Origin: Pseudomonadota bacterium | Lineage (GTDB): Bacteria > Pseudomonadota > Gammaproteobacteria > Acidiferrobacterales > Acidiferrobacteraceae | Assembly: GCA_021797365.1 (NCBI GenBank) | Contig: JAJZZU010000156.1 | Span: 1 to 6,423 of the forward strand | DNA length: 6,423 nucleotides | Direction: 5' to 3' | In this document: positions 1 to 6,335 of the stretch, in pieces | How positions within the stretch are numbered: the first letter of the stretch is position 1 | Layout of the letters: each line of letters starts with the position of its first letter | Translations under genes and position numbers: made by a program | The notes under the pieces: generated by a model | What the model saw: only the letters and a program-made list of their open reading frames with translations | Databases searched by the model: none | What the model was told of the DNA's origin: nothing

Positions 1-410
1 TGGCGCAACTCGACAAGGTCCCGGTGCGCGAACTCCTGGATCTCCCGTTCCTGGCGCGCGAGGAAGGCTCGGGAACCCGCGAGGTAATCAGCGACTATCT
101 GGCGCACAACGCGCTGCAATGGCACGATCTCAATCTCAGCATGGAGTTTGGCAGCCCCGAATCGGTCAAGAGTTCGGTGGAGGCCGGCCTGGGCGTATCC
201 ATCGTCTCCAAAGCGACGGTGGCAAAGGAGTTGCGACTGGGCACCCTGGTCGCCCTGCCCCTCGATCCGCCCATCGATCGCCCATTCTCCTTCGTCTATC
301 AACGCCAGAAGTTCCGCTTGCGGGCGGTGGAGGAGTTCATGCGCTTTGCGCATGCGCACTGTGAGCGGCAAGGCGGCGTCGAGCCGGTGGCCAAGGCACA
401 GGCCTCATGA
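1..410 (+). CDS. LysR-family transcriptional regulator, C-terminal part (5' end outside window)
   Basis: The last 135 complete codons of a LysR-type regulator are visible (first full codon at base 3); the N-terminal helix-turn-helix lies outside the window. The visible part is the second half of the periplasmic-binding-protein-like effector domain. The motif FLAREEGSGTRE, followed about 30 residues later by SPESVKSSVEAGLGVSIVSK, is typical of the CysL/YeiE-like branch, where the SGTR segment and the VEAGLG helix line the effector cleft and hinge. The protein ends in a short tail after the final helix (FMRFAHAH). The stop codon overlaps the next gene's ATG as ATGA, so the two are probably translated together. 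The target genes and effector cannot be deduced; sulfur- or carbon-metabolism control is only a guess from the family branch. The family call is firm, the subfamily less so. Confidence 0.88.
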   Translation, partial: AQLDKVPVRELLDLPFLAREEGSGTREVISDYLAHNALQWHDLNLSMEFGSPESVKSSVEAGLGVSIVSKATVAKELRLGTLVALPLDPPIDRPFSFVYQRQKFRLRAVEEFMRFAHAHCERQGGVEPVAKAQAS

Positions 411-1147
411 AGCAATTCGCGGTCGTTCAGCACACCTATTCCGAATTCCTGGGGCTGATCGAAAATCAACTCGAGAAGCGCGACATCGGCTTTGCCTATT
501 TCCGGCCGTTCGTGGGACAGGACCTGCCGGGTAGTGCCGGTCAGTTCGATGCCCTGTTCATGCTCGGAGGTCAGGCCCCGCCCGGCGATCATGACCAAAA
601 CCCCTGGCATGATGATGAGTTGCGGCTGATCGGGATATTTCGCGATGCGCGCCGGCCCATGGTGGGGCTCGGCTACGGGGCCCTGGTGCTCGCCGAGTAT
701 GAGGGCGCGCTCCTGAGTCCGGAGCCGTTTCACAATGCCTACTGGACGATAGCCCACAAGACCCCGGCCGGGGAGGCGGACGCCTTGGCCCAGGCGGTGG
801 ACGGCCGGCCGGTGCTGGTGATGGCCAATGGGGCCGCGACCCTGCCTGCGGGTATGGAGCCCATCGTGGTCGACGATAACGGCCGCTGGATCGCGATCCG
901 CCCCGACCCCCTGGCCTATGGCCTGTTGTTTCGTCCGGAATTAAAGCCTGGGATGATCGAGGATATGATCATGGAGGCCAAGCGCAAGACGCCGCCCGAC
1001 ATCGGCGAGTTGTTGGCCGAGGCGCGCCGGCATTGGGGGGATACGCAGCGCACGACAGACCAGGTGATCGTGGCGCTCGTAAAGGAGCTGGATTTGATGA
1101 GGGAGCGGCGCAAGATGCCGGTCTTCCGATTGAATATCGGTGAGTAG
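407..1147 (+). CDS. Class I glutamine amidotransferase-like protein, probable pseudoenzyme
   Basis: This 246-residue protein has the layout of a stand-alone class I glutamine amidotransferase (GMP-synthase-like GATase1 domain) over about residues 3-190. An N-terminal strand (FAVVQH) comes first, then a LGG oxyanion-type loop at residues 53-55. The nucleophile-elbow position reads GLGYG at 87-91, where active members have G-x-C-x-G, so the catalytic Cys is Gly89. The block that normally reads FHPE is FRPE at 175-178, so the catalytic His is Arg176 while Glu178 is kept. Glutamine hydrolysis by the usual triad is therefore unlikely, and a binding or regulatory role is my inference. The last 55 residues are charged, helical and not part of the standard domain. 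No signal peptide or membrane segment is visible. The ATG overlaps the regulator's stop, and only a weak AAGG lies 10 nt upstream, which fits translational coupling. Partner and substrate are unknown. Confidence 0.75.
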   Translation: MKQFAVVQHTYSEFLGLIENQLEKRDIGFAYFRPFVGQDLPGSAGQFDALFMLGGQAPPGDHDQNPWHDDELRLIGIFRDARRPMVGLGYGALVLAEYEGALLSPEPFHNAYWTIAHKTPAGEADALAQAVDGRPVLVMANGAATLPAGMEPIVVDDNGRWIAIRPDPLAYGLLFRPELKPGMIEDMIMEAKRKTPPDIGELLAEARRHWGDTQRTTDQVIVALVKELDLMRERRKMPVFRLNIGE

Positions 1148-1149
1148 CC

Positions 1150-1500
1150 GTGGATCGCTTCGAGAAACGTCTGCTGGCGGTGGTGCGCGATCTTCCGGAC
1201 GAGGGCCAGGAGCAGGTCCTGGCGTTCGCCGAATTTCTGCACGTGCGGCTCGGCGGCGCAAGGCCTGCGGCGCCCTCCGAGCCCCTGCCGATCCCGCGGC
1301 CCGAGGAGGAGAGCGTGGTGCGCGCCATCAAGCGACTGGCGGCGAGCTATCCCATGCTGGATCGCGGAAAGATGCTAAACGAGACCTCCACCCTGATGGC
1401 TCAAAATGTCATCGGGGGGCGGCCGAATGCGGAGGTAATCGACGACCTGGAGATACTCTTTAGGACGCATTTCGAGGCCTACCAGGCGTCCAAGACTTAA
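1150..1500 (+). CDS. Conserved-looking small protein of unknown function
   Basis: This is a 116-residue protein starting at GTG, with a modest GGTGAG ribosome-binding site 5 nt upstream and only 2 nt between it and the preceding stop. Residues 6-33 form an amphipathic helical pattern (RLLAVVRDLP, then QVLAFAEFL) resembling the short LPxE...VLxFxEFL helices of DUF2281/antitoxin-like proteins. A proline-rich linker follows (residues 39-51), then a second helical part with YPMLDRGKMLNETSTLM at 67-83 and a C-terminal VIDDLEILFRTHFEAY at 97-111. There are no cysteine pairs, membrane segments or catalytic motifs. I think I have seen the C-terminal pattern in other proteobacterial hypothetical proteins but cannot name a function. 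The resemblance to antitoxins is weak, and no toxin gene lies beside it. Codon use looks like that of its neighbours, so it is probably a real gene. Confidence 0.72.
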   Translation: MDRFEKRLLAVVRDLPDEGQEQVLAFAEFLHVRLGGARPAAPSEPLPIPRPEEESVVRAIKRLAASYPMLDRGKMLNETSTLMAQNVIGGRPNAEVIDDLEILFRTHFEAYQASKT

Positions 1501-1517
1501 GCCCGGGGCCGCGCCTC

Positions 1518-1536
1518 TGGTACACTCCATCGCCCT
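1518..1536 (+). promoter_or_regulatory. Probable extended -10 promoter for the trpF operon
   Basis: The short gap before trpF contains TGGTACACT (1518-1526), an extended -10 element: TG, one base, then TACACT at 1521-1526, close to TATAAT. No good -35 is visible; the best match at an 18-nt spacer is TTAAGC at 1497-1502, which is weak. An extended -10 can compensate for a poor -35. The expected start of transcription, about 7 nt downstream, falls near 1533, only 3-5 nt before the trpF ATG. No Shine-Dalgarno sequence is seen in 1527-1536. The transcript would be almost leaderless, with no room for a trp leader peptide or attenuator. Confidence 0.5.
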
Positions 1537-2157
1537 ATGCCGACACGTGTGAAGATTTGCGGGATCACCAGGCCCTTGGACGCCGCGGCCGCGGCCGCGG
1601 CCGGCGCCGATGCCATCGGTCTTGTGTTTTATGGGCCGAGTCCGCGCCACGTCACTCTCGATGCCGCACGGGCGATCGTGGCCGCGCTGCCCCCGTTCGT
1701 GACGTGCGTCGGGCTGTTCGTCGATGCCGCGCCCGAGGAGATCGAGGCGGTGTTGCGGGATGTGGCGCTGGATGTCTTGCAGTTTCATGGCCGGGAGACC
1801 CCGGAAGAGTGTCAGCGTTATGGCCGGCCGTACCTTAAGGCGATCGCCATGACGGAGGGGGTGGATGTGCGCGCGGCCGAGGCGCGTTATGCATCCGCCC
1901 AGGGCCTACTGCTGGATACCCATCAAAAAGGGCGCCCCGGCGGGACCGGACAGGTCTTCGATTGGGGGCGGATCCCAGGTGATCTCGGCAAGCCCGTGAT
2001 TCTGGCGGGCGGCCTGTCCCCGGCGAATGTGGCGGCGGCCATCGATCAGGTCCGGCCCTACGCAGTCGATGTCAGCGGCGGTGTCGAAAGCGCGCCGGGG
2101 ATCAAAGACGAGCGGCGCATGCGCGAATTCTGCCGCTACGCAAAAGGAGAAGTATGA
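1537..2157 (+). CDS. trpF: Phosphoribosylanthranilate isomerase
   Basis: TrpF catalyses the Amadori rearrangement of N-(5'-phosphoribosyl)anthranilate to CdRP, a middle step of tryptophan synthesis, in the cytoplasm. The 206-residue length is normal for a monofunctional TrpF (TIM barrel). The N-terminal VKICGIT carries the catalytic general-base Cys at residue 8, and LLLDTH carries the general-acid Asp at 127. The phosphate-binding parts are KGRPGGTG (131-138), [10 protein letters not shown] (156-165) and DVSGGVE (178-184), with PGIKD at 187-191. The chosen ATG has no Shine-Dalgarno; an in-frame GTG at 1549 (residue 5) directly before KICGIT is a possible alternative start. It heads the trpF-trpB-trpA-accD cluster, and its TGA overlaps the trpB ATG. 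TrpF is not fused to TrpC here, unlike in enterics. Confidence 0.97.
   Translation: MPTRVKICGITRPLDAAAAAAAGADAIGLVFYGPSPRHVTLDAARAIVAALPPFVTCVGLFVDAAPEEIEAVLRDVALDVLQFHGRETPEECQRYGRPYLKAIAMTEGVDVRAAEARYASAQGLLLDTHQKGRPGGTGQVFDWGRIPGDLGKPVILAGGLSPANVAAAIDQVRPYAVDVSGGVESAPGIKDERRMREFCRYAKGEV
1582..1602 (+). repeat. GC-only tandem hexamer inside trpF (GCGGCC x3)
   Basis: Three head-to-tail copies of GCGGCC occupy 1585-1602. The 20 bases 1582-1601 form a perfect palindrome. The repeat is read as alternating GCC/GCG codons giving seven consecutive alanines (residues 16-22) in the first helix of TrpF. Addition or loss of a hexamer would change the protein by two alanines without a frameshift. Confidence 0.7.
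2142..2150 (+). promoter_or_regulatory. Strong Shine-Dalgarno for trpB
   Basis: AAAAGGAGA lies within the last codons of trpF, with the GGAG core 4 nt before the trpB ATG. It contrasts with trpF itself, which has no visible site, and suggests trpB can recruit ribosomes independently as well as by coupling from trpF. Confidence 0.7.
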
Positions 2158-3362
2158 GTTACGAACAGCCGGATGAGCGCGGGCACTTCGGGCCTTACGG
2201 GGGCCGTTTCGTGGCCGAGACCTTGATGGGCCCGCTCGCCGATCTCGAGCGCGCGTACCGTGCGGCGCGTGTCGACCCGGCCTTCCAGGCGGAGCTTGCC
2301 GCCGATTTCCGGGATTACGTGGGACGGCCGTCGCCACTCTACCTCGCGGAGCGCTTGACCGCGCACGCACGCGGCGCGCGTATCTATCTTAAGCGCGAGG
2401 ACCTGAATCATACCGGCGCTCATAAGGTGAACAATACGATAGGCCAGGCCTTGCTGGCGCGGCGCATGGGTAAGAAGCGCCTGATCGCCGAGACCGGGGC
2501 CGGCCAACATGGGGTGGCGACCGCCACCGTGGCCGCCCGCCTGGGGCTCTCGTGCGTCATCTACATGGGTGCCGAGGACATCGCACGTCAGGCCCCCAAC
2601 GTCCGACGCATGCGTCTTTTGGGGGCGGAGGTGGTGAGCGTGACGCTCGGCTCACAGACCCTGAAGGATGCCATGAACGAGGCCATGCGCGACTGGGCGA
2701 CGACGGTCGACGAGACCTTTTATGTGATCGGGACGGTGAGCGGGCCCCATCCCTATCCGGCCATGGTGCGCGACTTCCAGGCGGTGATCGGGCAGGAGGC
2801 CCGCCGCCAGTTCCTGGAGCGCGAGGGGCGGCTGCCGCACGCGCTGGTGGCATGCGTGGGCGGCGGCTCCAACGCCATCGGGCTTTTCCATGCGTTCCTG
2901 GATGATGCCGAGGTCGCCCTTTATGGCGTCGAGGCGGCGGGCAAGGGGCTGGCCTCGGGCCGGCACGCGGCGCCGCTGACGGCCGATAGCGGGCGCGGGG
3001 TACTGCATGGGGCGCGCAGCTATCTCATGTTCGATGAGGATGGGCAGATTCGCGACACACACTCGATCTCCGCGGGCCTCGACTATCCGGGCGTGGGGCC
3101 GGAACATGCGTGGCTGAAGGATAGCGGGCGGGCGCGGTACGTGGCGGTCGATGATGACGCGGCGCTGACCGCGTTTCATACGCTCACGCGCCTCGAGGGC
3201 ATCCTGCCGGCGCTGGAGTCGAGTCATGCACTCGCCTATGCGCAGACCCTGGCGGCGGGTCTCGGGCCGGAGGCGGCGCTGATCGTCAATCTGTCGGGTC
3301 GCGGGGACAAGGATGTGGAGACCGTGGCGGCCTACGAGGGGGCAAAGACGTGTCGCGCATAA
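2154..3362 (+). CDS. trpB: Tryptophan synthase beta chain
   Basis: TrpB is the PLP-dependent subunit that condenses indole with L-serine to give L-tryptophan, working as an alpha2-beta2 complex with TrpA. At 402 residues it is the usual TrpB1 length. HTGAHKVNN (86-94) contains the PLP Schiff-base lysine at 91. ETGAGQHG (113-120) holds the catalytic Glu113, corresponding to Glu109 of the Salmonella enzyme. GGGSNA (236-241) is the PLP phosphate loop, and NLSGRGDKD (379-387) contains the serine that contacts the pyridine nitrogen. The early segment FGPYGGRFV is also classic. The ATG overlaps the trpF stop as ATGA and is preceded by a strong site, AAAAGGAGA at 2142-2150. The 3' end overlaps trpA by 13 nt. 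All key residues are present, so the enzyme should be functional. Confidence 0.99.
   Translation: MSYEQPDERGHFGPYGGRFVAETLMGPLADLERAYRAARVDPAFQAELAADFRDYVGRPSPLYLAERLTAHARGARIYLKREDLNHTGAHKVNNTIGQALLARRMGKKRLIAETGAGQHGVATATVAARLGLSCVIYMGAEDIARQAPNVRRMRLLGAEVVSVTLGSQTLKDAMNEAMRDWATTVDETFYVIGTVSGPHPYPAMVRDFQAVIGQEARRQFLEREGRLPHALVACVGGGSNAIGLFHAFLDDAEVALYGVEAAGKGLASGRHAAPLTADSGRGVLHGARSYLMFDEDGQIRDTHSISAGLDYPGVGPEHAWLKDSGRARYVAVDDDAALTAFHTLTRLEGILPALESSHALAYAQTLAAGLGPEAALIVNLSGRGDKDVETVAAYEGAKTCRA
3336..3342 (+). promoter_or_regulatory. Shine-Dalgarno fixing the trpA GTG start
   Basis: GAGGGGG within the end of trpB sits 7 nt before GTG at 3350. It supports this GTG as the trpA start even though it places trpA 13 nt inside trpB. 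Confidence 0.6.
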
Positions 3363-4165
3363 AGGACACGTTCGCGGCGCTTGCCGGCACGCGCGCGGCC
3401 CTGATCCCGTTTATCACCGGTGGCGACCCTACGCTGTCGGCGACCGTGCCGCTCATGCATGCCCTGGTGCGCGCAGGCGCCGATGTGATCGAGGTCGGCA
3501 TGCCGTTTTCCGACCCCATGGCCGATGGTCCGGCGATTCAGATGGCCCATCAAAGGGCGCTCGCCGCCGGCGCTACCACCCGCGCCATCATCGAGCTGGT
3601 GGCGGCGTTCCGGCGCGACGATGCGCGCACGCCGGTGATCCTCATGGGTTATGTGAATCCGGTGGAGACCATGGGTTACGGTGTCTTTGCACGGGCTTGC
3701 CAGGCGGCCGGTGTCGATGGCGTGTTGCTTGTCGATATGCCCCCTGAGGAGGCCGGAGATTGGCGCGCCGAGGCCTTGCGCGCCGGCCTCGATACGATTT
3801 TTCTGCTGTCGCCGACGACGTCGGTGGAGCGTCTTGCCGTGATCGGCGCGGCATCCACGGGCTTCCTCTACTATGTAGCCTTGAAGGGGGTCACCGGGGC
3901 GAGTCACCTGAATGTCGCGGAAGTCGCCGCGCGGCTTGCCGTCGTGCGCAAGAGCGCGGCCCTTCCGGTGGGCGTGGGCTTCGGGATTCGTGATGCGCGC
4001 TCGGCGGCTTTGGTGGGGCGCTTCGCCGACGCTGTCATCGTCGGCAGCGCGATCGTGGAAAAGATGGCCGCCTCGGCATCCACGGAGGCAGCGATCGCCG
4101 ATACCGAGGCCTTCGTGCGCGATCTGCGCGCGGCCCTCGTGCGCCGCGAGGGTCTGTCGTCATGA
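3350..4165 (+). CDS. trpA: Tryptophan synthase alpha chain
   Basis: TrpA cleaves indole-3-glycerol phosphate to indole and glyceraldehyde-3-phosphate and passes indole through a tunnel to TrpB. It has 271 residues, a normal length for this TIM-barrel subunit. The start [10 protein letters not shown] matches the usual N-terminal helix, followed by [10 protein letters not shown] (18-27). The catalytic acids are Glu48 in [11 protein letters not shown] and Asp59 in MADGPAIQ, corresponding to Glu49 and Asp60 of the Salmonella protein. [11 protein letters not shown] (174-184) is the loop-6 region, VGVGFGIRD (207-215) and VGSAIV (231-236) bind the substrate phosphate. It starts at GTG inside trpB and ends with an ATGA overlap into accD. 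Nothing appears missing or damaged. Confidence 0.98.
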   Translation: MSRIKDTFAALAGTRAALIPFITGGDPTLSATVPLMHALVRAGADVIEVGMPFSDPMADGPAIQMAHQRALAAGATTRAIIELVAAFRRDDARTPVILMGYVNPVETMGYGVFARACQAAGVDGVLLVDMPPEEAGDWRAEALRAGLDTIFLLSPTTSVERLAVIGAASTGFLYYVALKGVTGASHLNVAEVAARLAVVRKSAALPVGVGFGIRDARSAALVGRFADAVIVGSAIVEKMAASASTEAAIADTEAFVRDLRAALVRREGLSS

Positions 4166-5055
4166 GCTGGTTCGACAAGCTTCTGCCCCCGAAGATCAAG
4201 AGCCGGGGGGTGGCGAAGAAGGCCGTACCCGAGGGCTTATGGAGCAAATGCCCAGCGTGCGCCAACGTCTTGTATCACGCCGAGATCGAAAAGAACGTGG
4301 GCGTGTGCCCGCGTTGCGACCACCATATGCGCATATCGGCGCGCAAGAGGCTCGCCGCCTTCCTCGATGCCGGGGATCATCCGGAGATCGGTGCCGATCT
4401 TGCGCCCACGGATTTCCTCAAGTTCAAGGACAGCAAGCGTTACAAGGACCGTCTCGCCGATGCCGTGAAGACCACCGGGGAGTCGGATGCGCTGGTCGTG
4501 ATGCAAGGGCGCCTGCAGGGGTTGCCGCTGGTGGCTGCGGCCTTCGAGTTTGCGTTCATGGGCGGCTCCATGGGCTCGGTGGTCGGCGAGCGCTTCGTGC
4601 GCGGCGTGGATACCTGCCTTGCCGAGCGCTGGCCCTTCGTCTGTTTCGCGGCCAGCGGCGGCGCGCGTATGCAGGAGGGGCTGACCTCGCTCATGCAGAT
4701 GGCCAAGACCAGCGCGGCGCTGGCGCGCATGGCCGATCAGGGGCTGCCCTTTATCTCGGTGCTCACCGACCCGACGATGGGAGGGGTATCGGCAAGCTTC
4801 GCCATGCTCGGGGATGTGATCATAGGCGAGCCCAAGGCCCTGATCGGCTTCGCGGGTCCGCGCGTGATCGAACAGACCGTGCGCGAGACCCTGCCGGAGG
4901 GCTTTCAGCGATCGGAGTTCCTGCTCGACCACGGCGCGATCGACATGATCGTGCATCGCCACAAGCTGCGCGAGACGATCGCCAGACTGTTGTCGATCAT
5001 GACCAATAGGCCGCTTGTCGCCCATACCACCAACGCGTTGCACAAAGACATCTGA
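4162..5055 (+). CDS. accD: Acetyl-CoA carboxylase carboxyltransferase subunit beta
   Basis: AccD pairs with AccA (not in this window) to form the carboxyltransferase that moves CO2 from biotin-BCCP to acetyl-CoA, the committed step of fatty-acid synthesis. The 297 residues begin with [12 protein letters not shown], a standard AccD start. A four-cysteine zinc ribbon follows: C30, C33, C49, C52 (CPAC...CPRC). The crotonase-fold body includes [12 protein letters not shown] (134-145), [10 protein letters not shown] (164-173) and [17 protein letters not shown] (202-218), the acetyl-CoA-binding core with its oxyanion-hole glycines. [17 protein letters not shown] (223-239) is likewise typical. The ATG overlaps the trpA stop, with GAGGG about 9 nt upstream. 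The stop overlaps the proposed folC CTG. trpA-accD-folC linkage is common in beta- and gammaproteobacteria. Confidence 0.98.
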   Translation: MSWFDKLLPPKIKSRGVAKKAVPEGLWSKCPACANVLYHAEIEKNVGVCPRCDHHMRISARKRLAAFLDAGDHPEIGADLAPTDFLKFKDSKRYKDRLADAVKTTGESDALVVMQGRLQGLPLVAAAFEFAFMGGSMGSVVGERFVRGVDTCLAERWPFVCFAASGGARMQEGLTSLMQMAKTSAALARMADQGLPFISVLTDPTMGGVSASFAMLGDVIIGEPKALIGFAGPRVIEQTVRETLPEGFQRSEFLLDHGAIDMIVHRHKLRETIARLLSIMTNRPLVAHTTNALHKDI

Positions 5056-6335
5056 ATCACGAAACCCTTCAAGAATGGCTGGTCTACATAGATCGCCTCC
5101 ACTCCCATGCTATCGATCTCGGATTGCAGCGGGTGCGCGCGGTCTATGAGGGCATGACGCCCCTGTCATGCCCGGTCATCACCGTCGGCGGGACCAACGG
5201 GAAGGGTTCGACATCCGCCATCCTGGAATCCTTTTATCGGGCGGCGGGCTATCGCACCGGCGCCTATTTCTCGCCGCACCTCATACGCTACAACGAGCGG
5301 GTGCGCGTCAATGCCGAGGAGGTCACCGACGAGGCCTTGTGTCAGGCGTTTGCCGCAGTCGAGGAGGCGCGCGACGCGACGCCCCTGACCTACTTCGAGT
5401 TTGGCACACTGGCCGCACTGTGGCTGTTTGCGCAAACCGGTGTCGAGGTGGCGATTCTGGAGGTGGGGCTCGGCGGCCGCCTCGATGCCGTCAACATCGT
5501 CGATGCCGATGTGGCGGTGGTGGTCTCGGTGGGCACCGATCACAAGGACTGGCTGGGGCCGGACCGCGAGACGATAGGGCGCGAGAAGGCTGGTATCTTT
5601 CGTGCCGGGCGCCCGGCCATCATCGGCTTCGACGTGTCGGAGTCGGTGGCGCGCGAGGCGCACCGCATGAATGCGCGTGCCGTGATCGCGCGCCGGGATT
5701 TTCACTATGAAGAATCGCCATGGGCGTGGCGTTTCCTGAGTGCCGCGCGCGCCTGGGATCTTCCCTATCCGGCCCTGCGCGGGCGCTATCAGTTGGCCAA
5801 TGCCTCGTGTGCGCTGGCCGCGGCCGAGGCCCTGCCGGGGCTTACGCTGACCGCCCAGGATGTGCGCGCGGGGCTGCAGGCCGTGCGTCTGGCCGGGCGC
5901 TTTCAGACCCTGCCGGGACCCGGACCGCGCGTCGTCCTCGATGTGGCCCATAATGCCGAGGCGGCGCATACGCTCGCGCTTACCCTAAACGAGCAGCGCG
6001 TGGCGGGGCGTACGCTGGCGGTTGTGGGTATGTTCAAGGACAAACCGATAATCGAGGTCTTTGAGGCCCTCCGAGGGTCATTCGACGGCTGGTTCCTGGC
6101 ATCCTTGGACGATCCGCGAGGGGCCGATGCGGTGTTCCTGGAAGCGGCCCTGCGGACGGCAGGCGTGACCCCCGACGGGCTCTATGACGACCCGGTGGAG
6201 GCCTACACGGCAGCCCTGGGGTGCGCCCGAGATGACGACCGGGTGGTCGTTTTTGGGTCGTTCAAGACGGTCGGTGCTATACTCGCCCTCATGCAGGACC
6301 GGAGAGGAGGCGGTGGGGGAGGACGGGTCGTTTGA
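5052..6335 (+). CDS. folC: Bifunctional folylpolyglutamate synthase / dihydrofolate synthase, probable CTG start
   Basis: FolC adds L-glutamate to dihydropteroate and then extends the gamma-glutamyl tail of folates, using ATP. From the CTG at 5052 it has 427 residues, close to E. coli FolC (about 422). The N-terminus [12 protein letters not shown]...IDLGLQR (6-27) is the conserved opening of the family. The P-loop GTNGKGST is at 47-54, YFEFGT at 114-119, [10 protein letters not shown] at 137-146, [11 protein letters not shown] at 163-173, and GREKAGIF at 176-183 with the probable carbamylated lysine at 179. DVAHN (297-301) and FGSFKTV (401-407) belong to the C-terminal Mur-ligase-type domain. 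In frame, a TAG lies at 5007 and no ATG, GTG or TTG occurs before TTG 5124, a start that would delete the conserved opening. CTG 5052 overlaps the accD stop as CTGA. The C-terminus is a six-glycine run overlapping dedD. Function is certain; the exact start is inferred. Confidence 0.93.
   Translation: MNHETLQEWLVYIDRLHSHAIDLGLQRVRAVYEGMTPLSCPVITVGGTNGKGSTSAILESFYRAAGYRTGAYFSPHLIRYNERVRVNAEEVTDEALCQAFAAVEEARDATPLTYFEFGTLAALWLFAQTGVEVAILEVGLGGRLDAVNIVDADVAVVVSVGTDHKDWLGPDRETIGREKAGIFRAGRPAIIGFDVSESVAREAHRMNARAVIARRDFHYEESPWAWRFLSAARAWDLPYPALRGRYQLANASCALAAAEALPGLTLTAQDVRAGLQAVRLAGRFQTLPGPGPRVVLDVAHNAEAAHTLALTLNEQRVAGRTLAVVGMFKDKPIIEVFEALRGSFDGWFLASLDDPRGADAVFLEAALRTAGVTPDGLYDDPVEAYTAALGCARDDDRVVVFGSFKTVGAILALMQDRRGGGGGGRVV
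6275..6283 (+). promoter_or_regulatory. Probable extended -10 promoter for dedD, inside folC
   Basis: TGCTATACT is an extended -10: TG, one base, then TATACT, which differs from TATAAT at one position. A possible -35, TTGGGT at 6253-6258, is weak and at a long 19-nt spacer. The predicted transcript start is near 6290, about 23 nt before the dedD GTG, leaving room for the ribosome-binding site. It resembles the element before trpF in both the extended -10 and the CGCCCT that follows. It overlaps folC codons, so chance occurrence cannot be ruled out. Confidence 0.45.
6301..6310 (+). promoter_or_regulatory. Shine-Dalgarno region for dedD, overlapping the folC tail
   Basis: The purine block GGAGAGGAGG lies just before the dedD GTG at 6313. 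The GGAG at 6301-6304 is 8 nt from the start, the better spacing; AGGAGG at 6305-6310 is only 2 nt away. It makes GTG 6313 the most likely start, since no other start codon lies in that frame just upstream. Confidence 0.65.

Noticed and set aside
178..184. TrpF residues 178-184 read DVSGGVE rather than DVSSGVE (these coordinates are residues; DNA about 2068-2088)
   Set aside because: The Gly variant is common in gammaproteobacterial TrpF, so it is not unusual.
1150..1500. Toxin-antitoxin system suggested by the antitoxin-like N-terminal helix
   Set aside because: No PIN, RelE or other toxin gene is adjacent on either strand, and the protein is longer than usual for such antitoxins, with an unrelated C-terminal half.
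1498..1518. GC-rich stretch after the small unknown gene, considered as an intrinsic terminator
   Set aside because: GCCCGGGGC has no loop, there is no stable longer stem, and no T-run follows.
3912..5009. 365-codon plus-strand frame spanning the trpA/accD junction
   Set aside because: It is a +1-type shadow of both genes, extremely Arg/Gly/Ala-rich, and ignores the well-supported TrpA and AccD frames.
4237..5043. Long minus-strand open frame opposite accD (268 codons)
   Set aside because: Same reasoning: His/Arg/Gly-rich composition, no motif, and it is entirely antisense to a clear AccD.
5075..5149. ATG-initiated 24-codon frame inside the folC start region, considered as a folC start or leader peptide
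   Set aside because: It is out of frame with FolC, has no ribosome-binding site and lies within the conserved FolC N-terminal codons.
5166..5969. Long minus-strand open frame opposite folC (267 codons)
   Set aside because: It mirrors a gene with every FolC motif intact. The translation is rich in Arg, Gly, His and Pro with no recognisable domain, as expected for the shadow of a GC-rich gene.
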